DNA of 64,000 bases, from assembly GCA_031363055.1 (NCBI GenBank), contig JANLTP010000077.1, forward strand, positions 1 through 64,000, read 5' to 3'. The notes beneath the pieces are model-generated. The model searched no databases. It saw only the letters and a program-made list of their open reading frames with translations, and was not told the DNA's origin. The DNA is from JANLTP01 sp031363055. Its GTDB lineage: Bacteria; Pseudomonadota; Gammaproteobacteria; Burkholderiales; Burkholderiaceae_E. The number at the start of each line of letters is the position of its first letter. The stretch's first letter is position 1. Of the stretch, positions 35,371-44,530 are shown piece by piece. The position numbers were made by a program, and so were the translations under genes.

Positions 35371-36240
35371 TCAGTCCTTTGTTCGGCCCAGAATGCCTCG
35401 CAACGACTCCTGGATGTCGGCCGGCAGAACAATCGTCTTGGCATTGCTTGACTCGGCCAGTTTGCCCATGGCGTGGAGGTAACGCTCGCCCAGCAAGTAA
35501 CGCATCGGCGCGTCCTGGTTGCCAATGGCCGATGCGATTCTCCGGATCGACTCAGCGCTGGCTTCGGCCAGGGTAACTTGTGCTTCGGCATCGCGCTTGG
35601 CCGCTTCCAGGCGAGCTTCGGCCTGCAGGATCGCCGATTGTTTGGACCCTTCAGCCTTGGTCACCATGGCTTTGCGCTCGCGCTCGGCCGAAGCTTGTGC
35701 CTCCATCGCACGCACCATCGACTCGGACGGCTTGATATCCTGAATCTCGACCGACTTGACGGTCAGTCCCCAGTCGATCGCCTCGTCGGCAATCGCTTCT
35801 CGCAATCGAGCCTTGATCTTGTCGCGGCTGGTCAGCGCCTGATCGAGATCCATATCACCGGCAATCGAGCGCAGTGTGGTCATGATCATGTTGCGGATCG
35901 CTTCCGAAAAATCGGTTACTCCGTACACCGCCTTGATCGGATCGGTGATCTTGATGAACGCAATCGCATTGATCAGAATGACCGCGTTATCCTTGGTGAT
36001 GACCTCCTGCTCCTGAACATCGAGAATGATGTCCTTGGTCACCAATTTGTAGGCAACCTTGTCGAGATAGGGAATGATGATGTTCAAACCAGGATGCAAG
36101 GTGCTGCTGTATTTGCCGAGCCGCTCGACGATCCACTCCATGCCTTGCGGCACAATTCGGACCCCCTTGACGAGCGTAATGACCGCAAAAATAATCAGCG
36201 CGACGACGAACGTGAAGCCGGTACCCATAATGATCTCCAT
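35371..36240 (-). CDS. qmcA: SPFH/Band 7 membrane protein (QmcA/stomatin-like)
   Basis: A single N-terminal membrane helix (FTFVVALIIFAVITLVKGV) is followed by a Band 7 domain (VPQGMEWIVERLGKYSSTLH, PGLNIIIPYLDKV) and a coiled coil (ASAERERKAMVTKAEGSKQS), 289 residues in all. Such proteins form large membrane assemblies linked with proteolysis and envelope quality control. An ATG at 36228 with GGAG 7 bases upstream is an alternative start. The NfeD partner lies 30 bases upstream on the same strand, the classic pair. Confidence 0.93.
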   Translation of the reverse strand: MEIIMGTGFTFVVALIIFAVITLVKGVRIVPQGMEWIVERLGKYSSTLHPGLNIIIPYLDKVAYKLVTKDIILDVQEQEVITKDNAVILINAIAFIKITDPIKAVYGVTDFSEAIRNMIMTTLRSIAGDMDLDQALTSRDKIKARLREAIADEAIDWGLTVKSVEIQDIKPSESMVRAMEAQASAERERKAMVTKAEGSKQSAILQAEARLEAAKRDAEAQVTLAEASAESIRRIASAIGNQDAPMRYLLGERYLHAMGKLAESSNAKTIVLPADIQESLRGILGRTKD

Positions 36241-36270
36241 TGATTTGCTACTCCTTCTGGCTGACCTTCG

Positions 36271-36714
36271 TCAGTTCTTGCCGATTTTCAGAAAACTGCC
36301 TTCTACGCTGAGCACTTTGACGCGCACACCGACCGCCAGTGCCTCGTCGGCAATACAAGGCCAGACGTCCGAACCCAGCATGGGTTTCTGGAATCGAACT
36401 TCACCTCGCTGGAACGGTGCCACTTCGCGGGTCAGCAGGCCGATTTCGCCGATCGCATTGGCGCCGGAGGTACCGGCCTGGGTCTTGCGAGCGCTGGGTT
36501 TGAAGAATTTGAACCAGACGGCGACCATCAACAGCGAAATGATCAACCAGGTCGCCAACTGGGCAGTCAAACCGATTTGCGGGATCGCGGCGAGAATAGT
36601 CGCCAGCACCAACGCGCCCAATCCGAACCAGACCAGAACGAAGGCCGGGATGGCGAGTTCGCACAGAATCAGCGCCAGGCCCGCGATTGCCCAGTGCCAC
36701 CAGAGAAGTTCCAT
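36271..36714 (-). CDS. NfeD-family membrane protein
   Basis: The 147-residue short-form NfeD protein has two or three N-terminal membrane helices (WHWAIAGLALILCELAIPAF, VLVWFGLGALVLATILAAIP). The C-terminal OB-fold domain (IGEIGLLTREVAPFQRGEVR) follows. NfeD partners SPFH proteins such as the one encoded just downstream and is thought to modulate their assemblies. Its ribosome site (AAAGGTGG) is clear. The opposite-strand GNAT gene diverges from it. Confidence 0.9.
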   Translation of the reverse strand: MELLWWHWAIAGLALILCELAIPAFVLVWFGLGALVLATILAAIPQIGLTAQLATWLIISLLMVAVWFKFFKPSARKTQAGTSGANAIGEIGLLTREVAPFQRGEVRFQKPMLGSDVWPCIADEALAVGVRVKVLSVEGSFLKIGKN

Positions 36715-36795
36715 GACCCACCTTTCAAAGTTTCGCCGGTACAGACCAGGCCAGTACGGACTATCATTACGACATTCTGCGCCTGGATGTTCAGC

Positions 36796-37341
36796 ATGAC
36801 AAACATTCGCCTTGCAAGACCCTGCGATGCCCTGCCGATTTCAATGATGTCGCGAGACACGATTGAAGCCGGCTTGCCCTGGCGTTGGGTGGAAGGCAGA
36901 GTGTTACGTTGTATCGCCGACGCCGCGCACAATGTGATCATCGCCGATTGGCCAGAAGCGGATTCAGGTAGTGATTCAATCAGCGATTCGAATCGCCTTT
37001 CGAATCGTCCATCGAATCGTTCTTTGAATCATTCCTCGAACGCCATCGCCGGCTTTGGCATCATGCAGTATCTGGATGATCGTGCGCATTTGTCATTGCT
37101 GGCGGTCGATCCGACGCTCGCGCGAAGCGGTGTCGGACGAGCGCTGCTGGCCTGGTTGCTGCGATGTGCCGAGGTCGCGGGTGCAGCCACCGTCAAGCTC
37201 GAACTGAAGTCAAACAATGCCAATGCCTTGGCGTTCTACGAAGTCGCCGGTTTCCGCGAAATAGCGATTCGCGCGGGAGCTTATTACGGGTTGGCTGATC
37301 AGCGCGTGATGGAGCTGCGGTTACGGGATTTGGTATGGTGA
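36796..37341 (+). CDS. GNAT-family N-acetyltransferase with repeat insertion
   Basis: The product of about 181 residues has a GNAT fold, with the acetyl-CoA-binding segment LSLLAVDPTLARSGVGRALL and an EVAGFREIAIRAGAYYG end that resembles ribosomal-protein acetyltransferases of the RimI group. Residues about 56-83 are an insertion of four-residue units such as DSNR, LSNR and PSNR between the first strands and the core, encoded by a 12-bp tandem repeat. The start is uncertain (ATG at 36787 or 36796); the longer reading from 36577 overlaps nfeD and is rejected. The target is unknown. Confidence 0.75.
   Translation: MTNIRLARPCDALPISMMSRDTIEAGLPWRWVEGRVLRCIADAAHNVIIADWPEADSGSDSISDSNRLSNRPSNRSLNHSSNAIAGFGIMQYLDDRAHLSLLAVDPTLARSGVGRALLAWLLRCAEVAGAATVKLELKSNNANALAFYEVAGFREIAIRAGAYYGLADQRVMELRLRDLVW
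36961..37044 (+). repeat. Seven degenerate 12-bp tandem repeats in the GNAT gene
   Basis: In-frame 12-base units run from 36961, best seen as TCGAATCGCCTT (36988), TCGAATCGTCCA (37000), TCGAATCGTTCT (37012) and TTGAATCATTCC (37024). They encode a Ser/Asn-rich loop. Confidence 0.88.
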
Positions 37342-37441
37342 GAGCACGATAGGGTGAGATCAAAATAGGACGAGACGGCAATACGGCAATACGTGTTTCA
37401 ATGTGCATTGATAGCGATATAACTATTTCGAGGAGATTTTC

Positions 37442-38713
37442 ATGCGTGATCTGAACTTTGTTGTGCCCGTATCGTCGGCGGCCATGACCGTCATGGTGTT
37501 GGCGTTGACGGCCGGTTGTGCGCAAACGCCGACGGCGCCGCTGGCTGCCGTTTCGGGAGCGGCTGGCGTCGCCAGCAAGGCCGAGCCCCCGCCTATGTGG
37601 CAGCAGGGCCGGGGCGCCGCGATGGCTAACTCGAGCCTGGCGCCCTTGGCCGGAAAACTGACCGGTACCGCTGTGGCTGACATTCCGTTGTCGAAACTCA
37701 AACTGCCGCCCGGCTTCAAGGCTGAAGTCTGGGCCAGCGGTTTGCCGGGCGCCCGCGCCATGGCGCTCGGCGATAACGGCAAAATCTACATCGGTACCCG
37801 TGGCCTGGGCAGGGTCTACGAGCTGACTGACGCGGCCGGCGCTCGAACTTCCCGCGTCGTCGTCGACAAGCTGAATCAGCCGGCCGGTGTCGAATTTCGC
37901 AATGGTTCGCTGTATGTCATGGCCATCGATAAAGTATTGCGATTCGATGGTATCGCCGCCAATCCGGGTGTTGCGCCGGTCGATATGACCGCTGCCTTTC
38001 AATTGCCCAAGGAACAGCATCACAACTGGAAGTACATTCGATTCGGCCCGGACGGCAAGCTCTATGTTCCGTTCGGCGCGCCCTGCAATATCTGCGAGCA
38101 GCCAGCCGAATATGCCCAGATTCGTCGCTACAACGCCGACGGCTCGGGCATGGAGGTGCTGGCGCGCGGGGTCCGTAATTCAGTGGGCTTTGATTTTCAT
38201 CCGGTGACCAAGGAGCTCTGGTTCTCGAACCATGGCCGCGACTGGATGGGCGATGACACGCCAGACGATACGTTAAATCGCCTGTCGGCGACCGGTTTGA
38301 ATTTCGGTTTCCCGTACTGCCATGCCGGTACCATCGCCGATCCGGATATCAAGAAGGCCGATGCCTGCAATGGCGTGACCAAACCGGTCGCGCTGATGGG
38401 GCCCCATGCGGCAGTGATGGGCGTGCAGTTCTACACCGGCAACATGTTCCCGGCCGAGTACAAGAACGCCGCGCTGGTGGCGCGCAAGGGTTCCTGGAAT
38501 CGCAATACCAAAAGTGGCTTCGACGTCGTCGCGGTTAGCGCCAATGCCGATGGTAGCGCAGCCAAGGTGACGCCGTTCATCTCCGGATTTCTCGATTCGT
38601 CAACCCAGGCGTTCTGGGGTCGCCCGGCCTACATGATGCAAATGGCTGATGGCTCGTTGCTGCTTTCCGATGAGCAGCTTGGCGCCATCTATCGCATCAG
38701 TTACGCGCGGTAA
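37442..38713 (+). CDS. Glucose/sorbosone dehydrogenase-like PQQ-type lipoprotein
   Basis: The 423-residue protein has a lipobox (LALTAGC) and a six-bladed propeller of the soluble glucose/sorbosone dehydrogenase class. Visible segments are LPPGFKAEVWASGLPGARAM, QPAGVEFRNGSLYVMAIDKV, YIRFGPDGKLYVPFGAPCNI and GVRNSVGFDFHPVTKELWFS. Relatives oxidise sugars using PQQ, but many are uncharacterised. A strong GAGGAG site precedes the ATG. A diheme cytochrome c gene follows after 10 bases and is the likely electron acceptor. Confidence 0.85.
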   Translation: MRDLNFVVPVSSAAMTVMVLALTAGCAQTPTAPLAAVSGAAGVASKAEPPPMWQQGRGAAMANSSLAPLAGKLTGTAVADIPLSKLKLPPGFKAEVWASGLPGARAMALGDNGKIYIGTRGLGRVYELTDAAGARTSRVVVDKLNQPAGVEFRNGSLYVMAIDKVLRFDGIAANPGVAPVDMTAAFQLPKEQHHNWKYIRFGPDGKLYVPFGAPCNICEQPAEYAQIRRYNADGSGMEVLARGVRNSVGFDFHPVTKELWFSNHGRDWMGDDTPDDTLNRLSATGLNFGFPYCHAGTIADPDIKKADACNGVTKPVALMGPHAAVMGVQFYTGNMFPAEYKNAALVARKGSWNRNTKSGFDVVAVSANADGSAAKVTPFISGFLDSSTQAFWGRPAYMMQMADGSLLLSDEQLGAIYRISYAR

Positions 38714-38723
38714 TGCCCGTCTG

Positions 38724-39383
38724 ATGCCCAACTGGTCCGGCTCCATCGGGCTCGTGTTTCTGGTCGGCATACCAATCGGCGTCGGCAACGCGCAGACGCC
38801 TGTGCCGCTCCCGACGACGACTCAGACACCGACTCAGACACCGACTCGGACACCGGTGCAGGCGCTGTTGCCGGTGTGTGGCGCCTGCCACGGCGCCGAT
38901 GGTAATTCCGCGATTCCGGGCACACCTTCGCTGGCTGGCCAGCCGAGGGTGTTTATCGAGAATCAACTGGTCTTGATCCGCGAAGGCTTGCGCGACGTGC
39001 CGGCGATGAAAGGGCTGCTCGAGCGGACCAGTGACGAAGATCTGGTGGCGTTGGCCAAAGTTTATGCCGAGTTGCCGGCCAAACCCGCACCCGGTCAACC
39101 CGATTCAGGCCAGATTGATCCGGACAAAATCAAACGTGGCGCCGCACTGTCGAAGGCCAGCTTGTGTGCCTCCTGTCACTCAGTTGACTACGCGGGTCGA
39201 GAGCAGATGCCGCGGCTGGCCATGCAACGTGAGGATTTTCTGCGCGCCAGTCTGAAGGAGTTTCGCGACGGCCCGGCGGCTGGCCGGGATACGAACATGA
39301 CGGCAACCTTGCGGGGCATGAGCGATCAACAATTGAATGACCTCGCGCACTATTTCGCGACCGCCGGTCGGCATCCGAAGTAA
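38724..39383 (+). CDS. Periplasmic diheme cytochrome c
   Basis: The product of about 219 residues has a signal peptide (LVFLVGIPIGVGNAQ), a TQTP repeat linker (about 32-44) and two cytochrome c4-like domains with CGACH (52-56) and CASCH (148-152). The ATG at 38724 is chosen because it gives a proper signal peptide; an earlier in-frame ATG lies inside the upstream gene. The 10-base gap to the propeller dehydrogenase suggests that the two form one electron-transfer pair. Confidence 0.88.
   Translation: MPNWSGSIGLVFLVGIPIGVGNAQTPVPLPTTTQTPTQTPTRTPVQALLPVCGACHGADGNSAIPGTPSLAGQPRVFIENQLVLIREGLRDVPAMKGLLERTSDEDLVALAKVYAELPAKPAPGQPDSGQIDPDKIKRGAALSKASLCASCHSVDYAGREQMPRLAMQREDFLRASLKEFRDGPAAGRDTNMTATLRGMSDQQLNDLAHYFATAGRHPK
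38820..38855 (+). repeat. Three 12-bp repeats in the cytochrome c linker
   Basis: ACTCAGACACCG at 38820 and 38832 and ACTCGGACACCG at 38844 encode the TQTP-type linker between the signal peptide and the first heme domain. Confidence 0.9.
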
Positions 39384-39445
39384 GGCTGTCAGCGTACACC
39401 GTATACTTGATCGCATTGAGTCATGCAAATCGTCGGATATGTAAC

Positions 39446-39463
39446 TGACGCCATTGACGCCAC
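39446..39463 (+). repeat. 9-bp direct repeat before alaC
   Basis: TGACGCCAT is followed directly by TGACGCCAC in the 146-base gap between the cytochrome gene and alaC. No clear promoter elements were identified in that gap. Confidence 0.6.
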
Positions 39464-39529
39464 TGCATTCGACGCTTGACTCGATAACGTCGCTCGGACG
39501 GTTCCGGGCGCTTACGTGAAAGACCCGTC

Positions 39530-40732
39530 ATGACCAGCACCTCCTCTGCCGATCTCGGCAAGCGTCGCTTCGCACGCATTGATCGACTGCCACCCTACGT
39601 CTTTAACATCACTGCCGAACTCAGGCTCGCGGCGCGGCGCCGTGGCGAAGACATTATCGACATGAGCATGGGTAATCCGGATGGCCCGACGCCACCGCAT
39701 ATTGTCGCCAAGCTCAACGAAGTCGCCATGCGACCTGACACCCACGGATACTCGGCCTCGAAGGGTATTCCGAGGCTGAGGCGCGCTATTTCGCACTGGT
39801 ATCGCGATCGCTACGCGGTCGATATCGATCCCGATACCGAAGCAATCATGACCATAGGCTCGAAGGAGGGGCTGGCGCATCTGATGCTCGCGACGCTGGA
39901 TCGCGGCGACACCGTGCTCGTGCCCGATCCCAGTTATCCGATTCATATTTACGGCGCCGTCATTGCCGGTGCCGATATCCGATCCGTGCCGCTGGTGCCG
40001 GGCGTGGATTTTTTTGCCGAGCTCGAAAAAGCGATTCGCGGCAGTTATCCGAAGCCGAAAATGATGGTGCTCGGATTTCCGTCGAACCCGACGGCGCAGT
40101 GTGTTGAGCTCGATTTCTTCGAACGGGTCATCGCTCTGGCGCGCAAGCATGATATTTTTGTCGTACATGATCTGGCCTATGCCGATATCGTGTTCGACGA
40201 TTACCGCGCGCCGTCGATCATGCAGGTGCCCGGAGCCAAGGATATTGCGGTCGAATTCTTCACACTGTCAAAGAGCTACAACATGGCGGGCTGGCGGATC
40301 GGCTTCATGGTGGGCAACCGCGAACTGGTGACAGCGTTGGCGCGCATCAAGAGTTATCACGACTACGGTACTTTTACGCCACTGCAGGTCGCTGCGATTG
40401 CGGCACTCGAAGGACCGCAGCAATGTGTGCGCGAGATTGCCCTGAATTACCAGCGTCGACGCGACGTCCTGGCCAGAGGGCTCAACGAGTCTGGCTGGGC
40501 AGTCAACGTTCCGAAAGCGTCCATGTATATCTGGGCACAGATTCCGGCTCAGTACCGGCATCTGGGATCGCTGGAGTTTGCCAAATTACTGCTTGCATCG
40601 GCCAAGGTGTCGGTTTCACCCGGTATCGGATTCGGCGATCACGGCGACGATCACGTCCGCTTCGCGCTGATCGAAAACGAAGCTCGAATTCGCCAGGCGG
40701 TACGGGGAATCAAAGCCATGCTGAAGGCTTGA
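39530..40732 (+). CDS. alaC: Alanine-forming aminotransferase AlaC
   Basis: This class I/II pyridoxal phosphate aminotransferase makes alanine from pyruvate and glutamate. The 400-residue product is close to AlaC throughout: FARIDRLPPYVFNITAELRL, DIIDMSMGNPDGPTPPHIV, PSYPIHIYGAVIAGADIRS, the cofactor lysine in EFFTLSKSYNMAGWRIGFM, and SYHDYGTFTPLQVAAIAALE. tag follows 2 bases later. Confidence 0.93.
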   Translation: MTSTSSADLGKRRFARIDRLPPYVFNITAELRLAARRRGEDIIDMSMGNPDGPTPPHIVAKLNEVAMRPDTHGYSASKGIPRLRRAISHWYRDRYAVDIDPDTEAIMTIGSKEGLAHLMLATLDRGDTVLVPDPSYPIHIYGAVIAGADIRSVPLVPGVDFFAELEKAIRGSYPKPKMMVLGFPSNPTAQCVELDFFERVIALARKHDIFVVHDLAYADIVFDDYRAPSIMQVPGAKDIAVEFFTLSKSYNMAGWRIGFMVGNRELVTALARIKSYHDYGTFTPLQVAAIAALEGPQQCVREIALNYQRRRDVLARGLNESGWAVNVPKASMYIWAQIPAQYRHLGSLEFAKLLLASAKVSVSPGIGFGDHGDDHVRFALIENEARIRQAVRGIKAMLKA

Positions 40733-40734
40733 AC

Positions 40735-41334
40735 ATGCGCCTCTCACTGATCAAACATGCCGATGGACTGCAGCGCTGCTCGTGGTGCGGAGATGCGCCC
40801 GACTACATCGCGTACCACGACAACGAGTGGGGTAGAGCGGTACACGACGATGTCCGCCTGTATGAAAAGATCACGCTTGAAGGATTCCAGTCGGGACTGA
40901 GCTGGCTGACGATTTTGCGCAAGCGCGAGGCGTTTCGAGAAGCGTTCGCCGGATTTGATTTTTACCGGGTAGCGAACTTCGGAGCTGCGGACGTGTCGCG
41001 CCTGTTGGCTAACGCCGGAATCGTCCGGCATCGAGGCAAGATCGAAGCGGCGATCAACAACGCGCAACGTGTTTGTGAACTGGTTCAAAAGGAAGGCACG
41101 CTGGCCGGGTTCATCTGGCGATACAAACCCGAACCAGCCAATCGACCCGCGCGCATAACGCCCGAAGTTGCGATGACCCTGACTCAATCGCCGGAGTCGC
41201 TGGCACTATCGAACGCACTGAAGGCGCGCGGCTTCAAGTTCGTCGGTGCCACCACGATGTATGCGTTCATGCAGTCGATGGGCTTGGTCAATGATCATCT
41301 GAGTGGTTGCGCAATGCGCCGTTTGTCGGACTAA
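40735..41334 (+). CDS. tag: DNA-3-methyladenine glycosylase I
   Basis: Tag removes 3-methyladenine from alkylated DNA. The 199-residue helix-hairpin-helix-type protein has the zinc-site cysteine region RCSWCGDAPDYIAYHDNEWG and the substrate pocket GFQSGLSWLTILRKREAFR. The C-terminal KFVGATTMYAFMQSMGLVND, then HLSGC, completes the zinc site. The ATG at 40735 is 2 bases after alaC; the longer in-frame reading lies within alaC. Confidence 0.95.
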   Translation: MRLSLIKHADGLQRCSWCGDAPDYIAYHDNEWGRAVHDDVRLYEKITLEGFQSGLSWLTILRKREAFREAFAGFDFYRVANFGAADVSRLLANAGIVRHRGKIEAAINNAQRVCELVQKEGTLAGFIWRYKPEPANRPARITPEVAMTLTQSPESLALSNALKARGFKFVGATTMYAFMQSMGLVNDHLSGCAMRRLSD

Positions 41335-41430
41335 ATAGCGCCTCTGTTACCGCAAGCGTTTCATTAATGGGTCTGAGGGACAACAATTATTCACGATTGT
41401 GTCGGCTTCTCGTCGACGCTACTGAGGATA

Positions 41431-43077
41431 ATGATGAGCAGCTCAGGTCCGATTGCGCCGGAATTCGGCGTCACTTCAGGGGTTAACAGCCCGGCGCAAA
41501 GCGTTTTCTCGCACCGCGTTACACGCTTCGGCTTGAGCGCCTGCATCCTGCTTTCGTTAGTCGCCGGATTCTCGCAACTGCCCACCCGCGATACCTGGAT
41601 GGATGAAGTCTGGTCCATGTTCTTGTCGGACCCGTCAATTCCGATCGGATCACTGATCTTCGATCGTTGGGCCTACGATATTCACCCGCCATTGTTCATG
41701 TGGCTGGCACGCTGCTTCCGATCGCTGGTCGCCGACGAAATTCCGGCCGCCCGCATGTTGAACTTGCTTGTGCTGTTACCGGCATTGGCCTATCTGGCCT
41801 CGCTTTGGAATCGGGCGCCCGCCATGCGTGCGGTGCTTGCCCTGTTCGCACCGGTTTTTTGCAGTGGCATGCTCTTCGTGCATTACGCGGCCGAGTTCCG
41901 CGTCTACTTCATGCTGATTCTGGTCAGTGCGGTTTATGCCCTGTCTTCGTATCGGGTCATTGTGACGACGGTCTCGAATCAGCCGATGCCGCCGCTCGAT
42001 CAAGGGGTCATGATGGCGTCGGCCTTCATGCTGATGAGCCTGCATGTACTGGCGATGCCGTTCGTGCTGATGCACGCAGGTCTGATCGTGTTGCTGCTGG
42101 TGCTGATGCTCGGCATGCAGGGCGCCCAGCCGAAGCTGCTGAGGCTGCGCGGCTATTGGACCGTCATTGCGATGGCGCTGCTGAGTCTGGCCGGCTTCTA
42201 TTTGTTCATTGAAGACTTTCAGCAGGGCACGACCGCCGGCGGATCCTGGATCGCCGCGGTCAGTTTGCCACAGGCGATACTTCGAATTGGCAAATGGGTC
42301 TTCAAGATGGCTCCCGGCGTGGTCGCGCTCGGTTTGATTTTCTGGACGCCGTTCTTGAAACCCAGCCGCATGGCCGCGTCCGTCTCTTCGGCGTCCGGTC
42401 CTTCGACGTCCGATCCGGCGATGCGCACGGCACACGAGGCCGAGCAGCTCTGGTTGTGGTCCATGCTACTGACGCTGGGCGGCTTTGTTGGCATGATGTT
42501 GTGTGCGAATCTGAAAACACCGCTGATGGTGGATCGCTACTTTGCGGTGATGACCGGCCCCTTGGCTGCCGTGCTGGCGGTACTCGCGGCTCGAGTGTTG
42601 CTGAGACTGGCGTCGCCGGTTCAGGCGCTGGTGCTGGCGGCGGCTATCGCCAACTCGGTAGCCGCCACGGTGTATCACGTCGCCACTGAAAAGACGGTCT
42701 GGAACGAGGGCCTTTATTACGCCGAGAGCCTGAACTATGTGAAGACCCTGAACGTGCGTTGTGATCAGCCGCTGTTGCATGCCACCGATAACCGGTTGCG
42801 CTACGCCGTCTACCAGGCTCAGCTCGGCGACTGGGTCGCACGTTATCTGGGGCCCCCAACCGGCTTGCAGATGCGTGCCGCCGGACCCGACACGCCGATT
42901 CGCGCGACGCCGCAATGTCCGGTCGCACTGTGGCTGCCCTTTATTTCGAGAGGCGGCGCCGCCGGCATGCTCGACTCGGTGATCAGCGAACACAAACTGG
43001 TGCTCGACGGTGTATCGGTTGATCAGTTGGAAATCCAGTTACTGGGCTCGACCGCGATCGTGCGGCTCAAGCCTTGA
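41431..43077 (+). CDS. Polytopic GT-C-like glycosyltransferase (gtr cassette)
   Basis: The 548-residue membrane protein has about ten hydrophobic helices. A DTWMDEVWSMFLSDPS segment after the first helix carries an acidic pair, and WAYDIHPPLFMWLARCFRSL follows; both are typical of GT39/ArnT-like enzymes that use polyprenyl-linked sugars. The periplasmic C-terminal domain is variable. It is followed by overlapping GtrA and GtrB-like genes, so it probably plays the GtrC role of adding a sugar to a surface glycan. The acceptor is not predictable. Confidence 0.78.
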   Translation: MMSSSGPIAPEFGVTSGVNSPAQSVFSHRVTRFGLSACILLSLVAGFSQLPTRDTWMDEVWSMFLSDPSIPIGSLIFDRWAYDIHPPLFMWLARCFRSLVADEIPAARMLNLLVLLPALAYLASLWNRAPAMRAVLALFAPVFCSGMLFVHYAAEFRVYFMLILVSAVYALSSYRVIVTTVSNQPMPPLDQGVMMASAFMLMSLHVLAMPFVLMHAGLIVLLLVLMLGMQGAQPKLLRLRGYWTVIAMALLSLAGFYLFIEDFQQGTTAGGSWIAAVSLPQAILRIGKWVFKMAPGVVALGLIFWTPFLKPSRMAASVSSASGPSTSDPAMRTAHEAEQLWLWSMLLTLGGFVGMMLCANLKTPLMVDRYFAVMTGPLAAVLAVLAARVLLRLASPVQALVLAAAIANSVAATVYHVATEKTVWNEGLYYAESLNYVKTLNVRCDQPLLHATDNRLRYAVYQAQLGDWVARYLGPPTGLQMRAAGPDTPIRATPQCPVALWLPFISRGGAAGMLDSVISEHKLVLDGVSVDQLEIQLLGSTAIVRLKP

Positions 43078-43106
43078 TCGATTCAAATTTCGATGTCCAA
43101 CTCAGC

Positions 43107-43490
43107 ATGATTCGATTTGCAATGATCGGCCTCATCTGCACCGCGATCCAGTACGGTCTGCTGGCTTTGTTGCACGGCTGGGCGGGCTGGAATGCGGTCG
43201 TCGCGTCGGGAATCGGTTACGGCGTCAGCGCCGTGATCTCGTACTTGCTGAACTATCGATTCAGTTTCGATTCGACGCGCTCGTTAGGGCAGGGCGCCTG
43301 GCGTTACGCTGTGGTCGTTGCCTTTGGCTTGTCCACGAACTCGGTCTGCCTGGCCGGTTTGATGTCGGCCGGTATGCCGGTCTTGTTCGCGCAGTTGATC
43401 ACGACCGGTGTGGTGTTCGCGCTCAATTATCAGTTGTCACGCAGTTGGGCCTTCAGTAGTTCGTCGAGTTTGTCGCGAGAAAAAATATGA
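43107..43490 (+). CDS. gtrA: GtrA-family flippase-like protein
   Basis: The four-helix protein of about 127 residues has the GtrA pattern RFAMIGLICTAIQYGLLALL and SYLLNYRFSFDSTRS, ending FALNYQLSRSWAF. GtrA is thought to flip undecaprenyl-phosphate-linked glucose. An in-frame TTG at 43074 overlapping the previous stop would add 11 residues; ATG 43107 gives the usual start. Its end overlaps the next ATG (ATGA). Confidence 0.88.
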   Translation: MIRFAMIGLICTAIQYGLLALLHGWAGWNAVVASGIGYGVSAVISYLLNYRFSFDSTRSLGQGAWRYAVVVAFGLSTNSVCLAGLMSAGMPVLFAQLITTGVVFALNYQLSRSWAFSSSSSLSREKI

Positions 43491-44524
43491 AAACACTGTC
43501 GATTGTCGTTCCCTGTTACAACGAAGAGGCGGTATTCCCGGAGACTCGGCGCCGGCTTGCGGAGCTGCTTCGACAGATGCGCGCGGAAGGCTTGATTTCA
43601 TCAGCCTCGCATGTGTTGTTCGTCGACGATGGCAGCCGCGATGCGACCTGGTCGCTGATTGCCGAGGCGAATCGCGATTCGCGCGATTTTCATGGCCTCA
43701 AACTGGCCCGAAACGTCGGCCATCAAAGGGCGCTCTACTCGGGCTTGATGTCGGCCGATGGCGATCTCGTGATCAGCGTTGATGCCGATCTGCAAGACGA
43801 TTTGAACGTCATGTTCGAGATGGTTCGGTTGGCTGCACAAGGTAACGAAATTGTCTTCGGCGTGCGCCGCCGGCGCGACAAGGACACCTTCTTCAAACGG
43901 TTTACGGCCGAGGGTTACTACAAGTTGCTGGACGCCTTCGGAGTCGATGTAGTGTTCAATCACGCCGACTACCGACTGATGTCTCGCAAGGCCATCGAGG
44001 CGCTGCGCGAGTACCGCGAAGTCAATTTGTTCTTGCGAGGACTGGTCACTCAGATCGGTTTCTCGACCAGCAACGTGTTCTACGATCGCGAGGAGCGGTT
44101 TGCGGGTGAGTCAAAGTATCCGCTGAGCAAAATGTTGGCGCTGGCCTGGCAGGGTATTACCTCATTCTCGGCCGTGCCGCTGCGCCTGATTACCATGACG
44201 GGCATCACGATCGCGCTGATCAGCCTGAGCTTGAGCGCCTGGGCCATGTACATCAAGCTGTTCACCCAGACCGCCGTGCCAGGCTGGGCATCGTCGGTCG
44301 TGCCGACGTTCTTCCTGGGCGGCGTGCAACTGTTGTGTCTGGGCGTGGTCGGCGAATATGTGGCCAAGATCTTTCTCGAAACCAAGCGCCGGCCGCACTA
44401 TCATGTTGATCGTCTGACTTATGCCGACCGGCCCGATCTGCAGCATCTGCCCGCAACCGCTGCGCAGGTTCAACCTATCGAAGAAACCATCGAGCGATTG
44501 CGTACGGCCGAATTGGTGGGTTGA
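43487..44524 (+). CDS. gtrB: GtrB-like family 2 polyprenyl-phosphate glycosyltransferase
   Basis: This enzyme would transfer a sugar from a nucleotide to undecaprenyl phosphate on the cytoplasmic side. The 345-residue product has a GT2 domain (SIVVPCYNEEAVFPETRRRL; LFVDDGSRDATW; ISVDADLQDD with the DxD site) and two C-terminal membrane helices (about 235-255 and 270-295), as in GtrB/DPM1-type proteins. It closes the GT-C/gtrA/gtrB cassette. Confidence 0.9.
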   Translation: MKTLSIVVPCYNEEAVFPETRRRLAELLRQMRAEGLISSASHVLFVDDGSRDATWSLIAEANRDSRDFHGLKLARNVGHQRALYSGLMSADGDLVISVDADLQDDLNVMFEMVRLAAQGNEIVFGVRRRRDKDTFFKRFTAEGYYKLLDAFGVDVVFNHADYRLMSRKAIEALREYREVNLFLRGLVTQIGFSTSNVFYDREERFAGESKYPLSKMLALAWQGITSFSAVPLRLITMTGITIALISLSLSAWAMYIKLFTQTAVPGWASSVVPTFFLGGVQLLCLGVVGEYVAKIFLETKRRPHYHVDRLTYADRPDLQHLPATAAQVQPIEETIERLRTAELVG

Positions 44525-44530
44525 CCGCAC

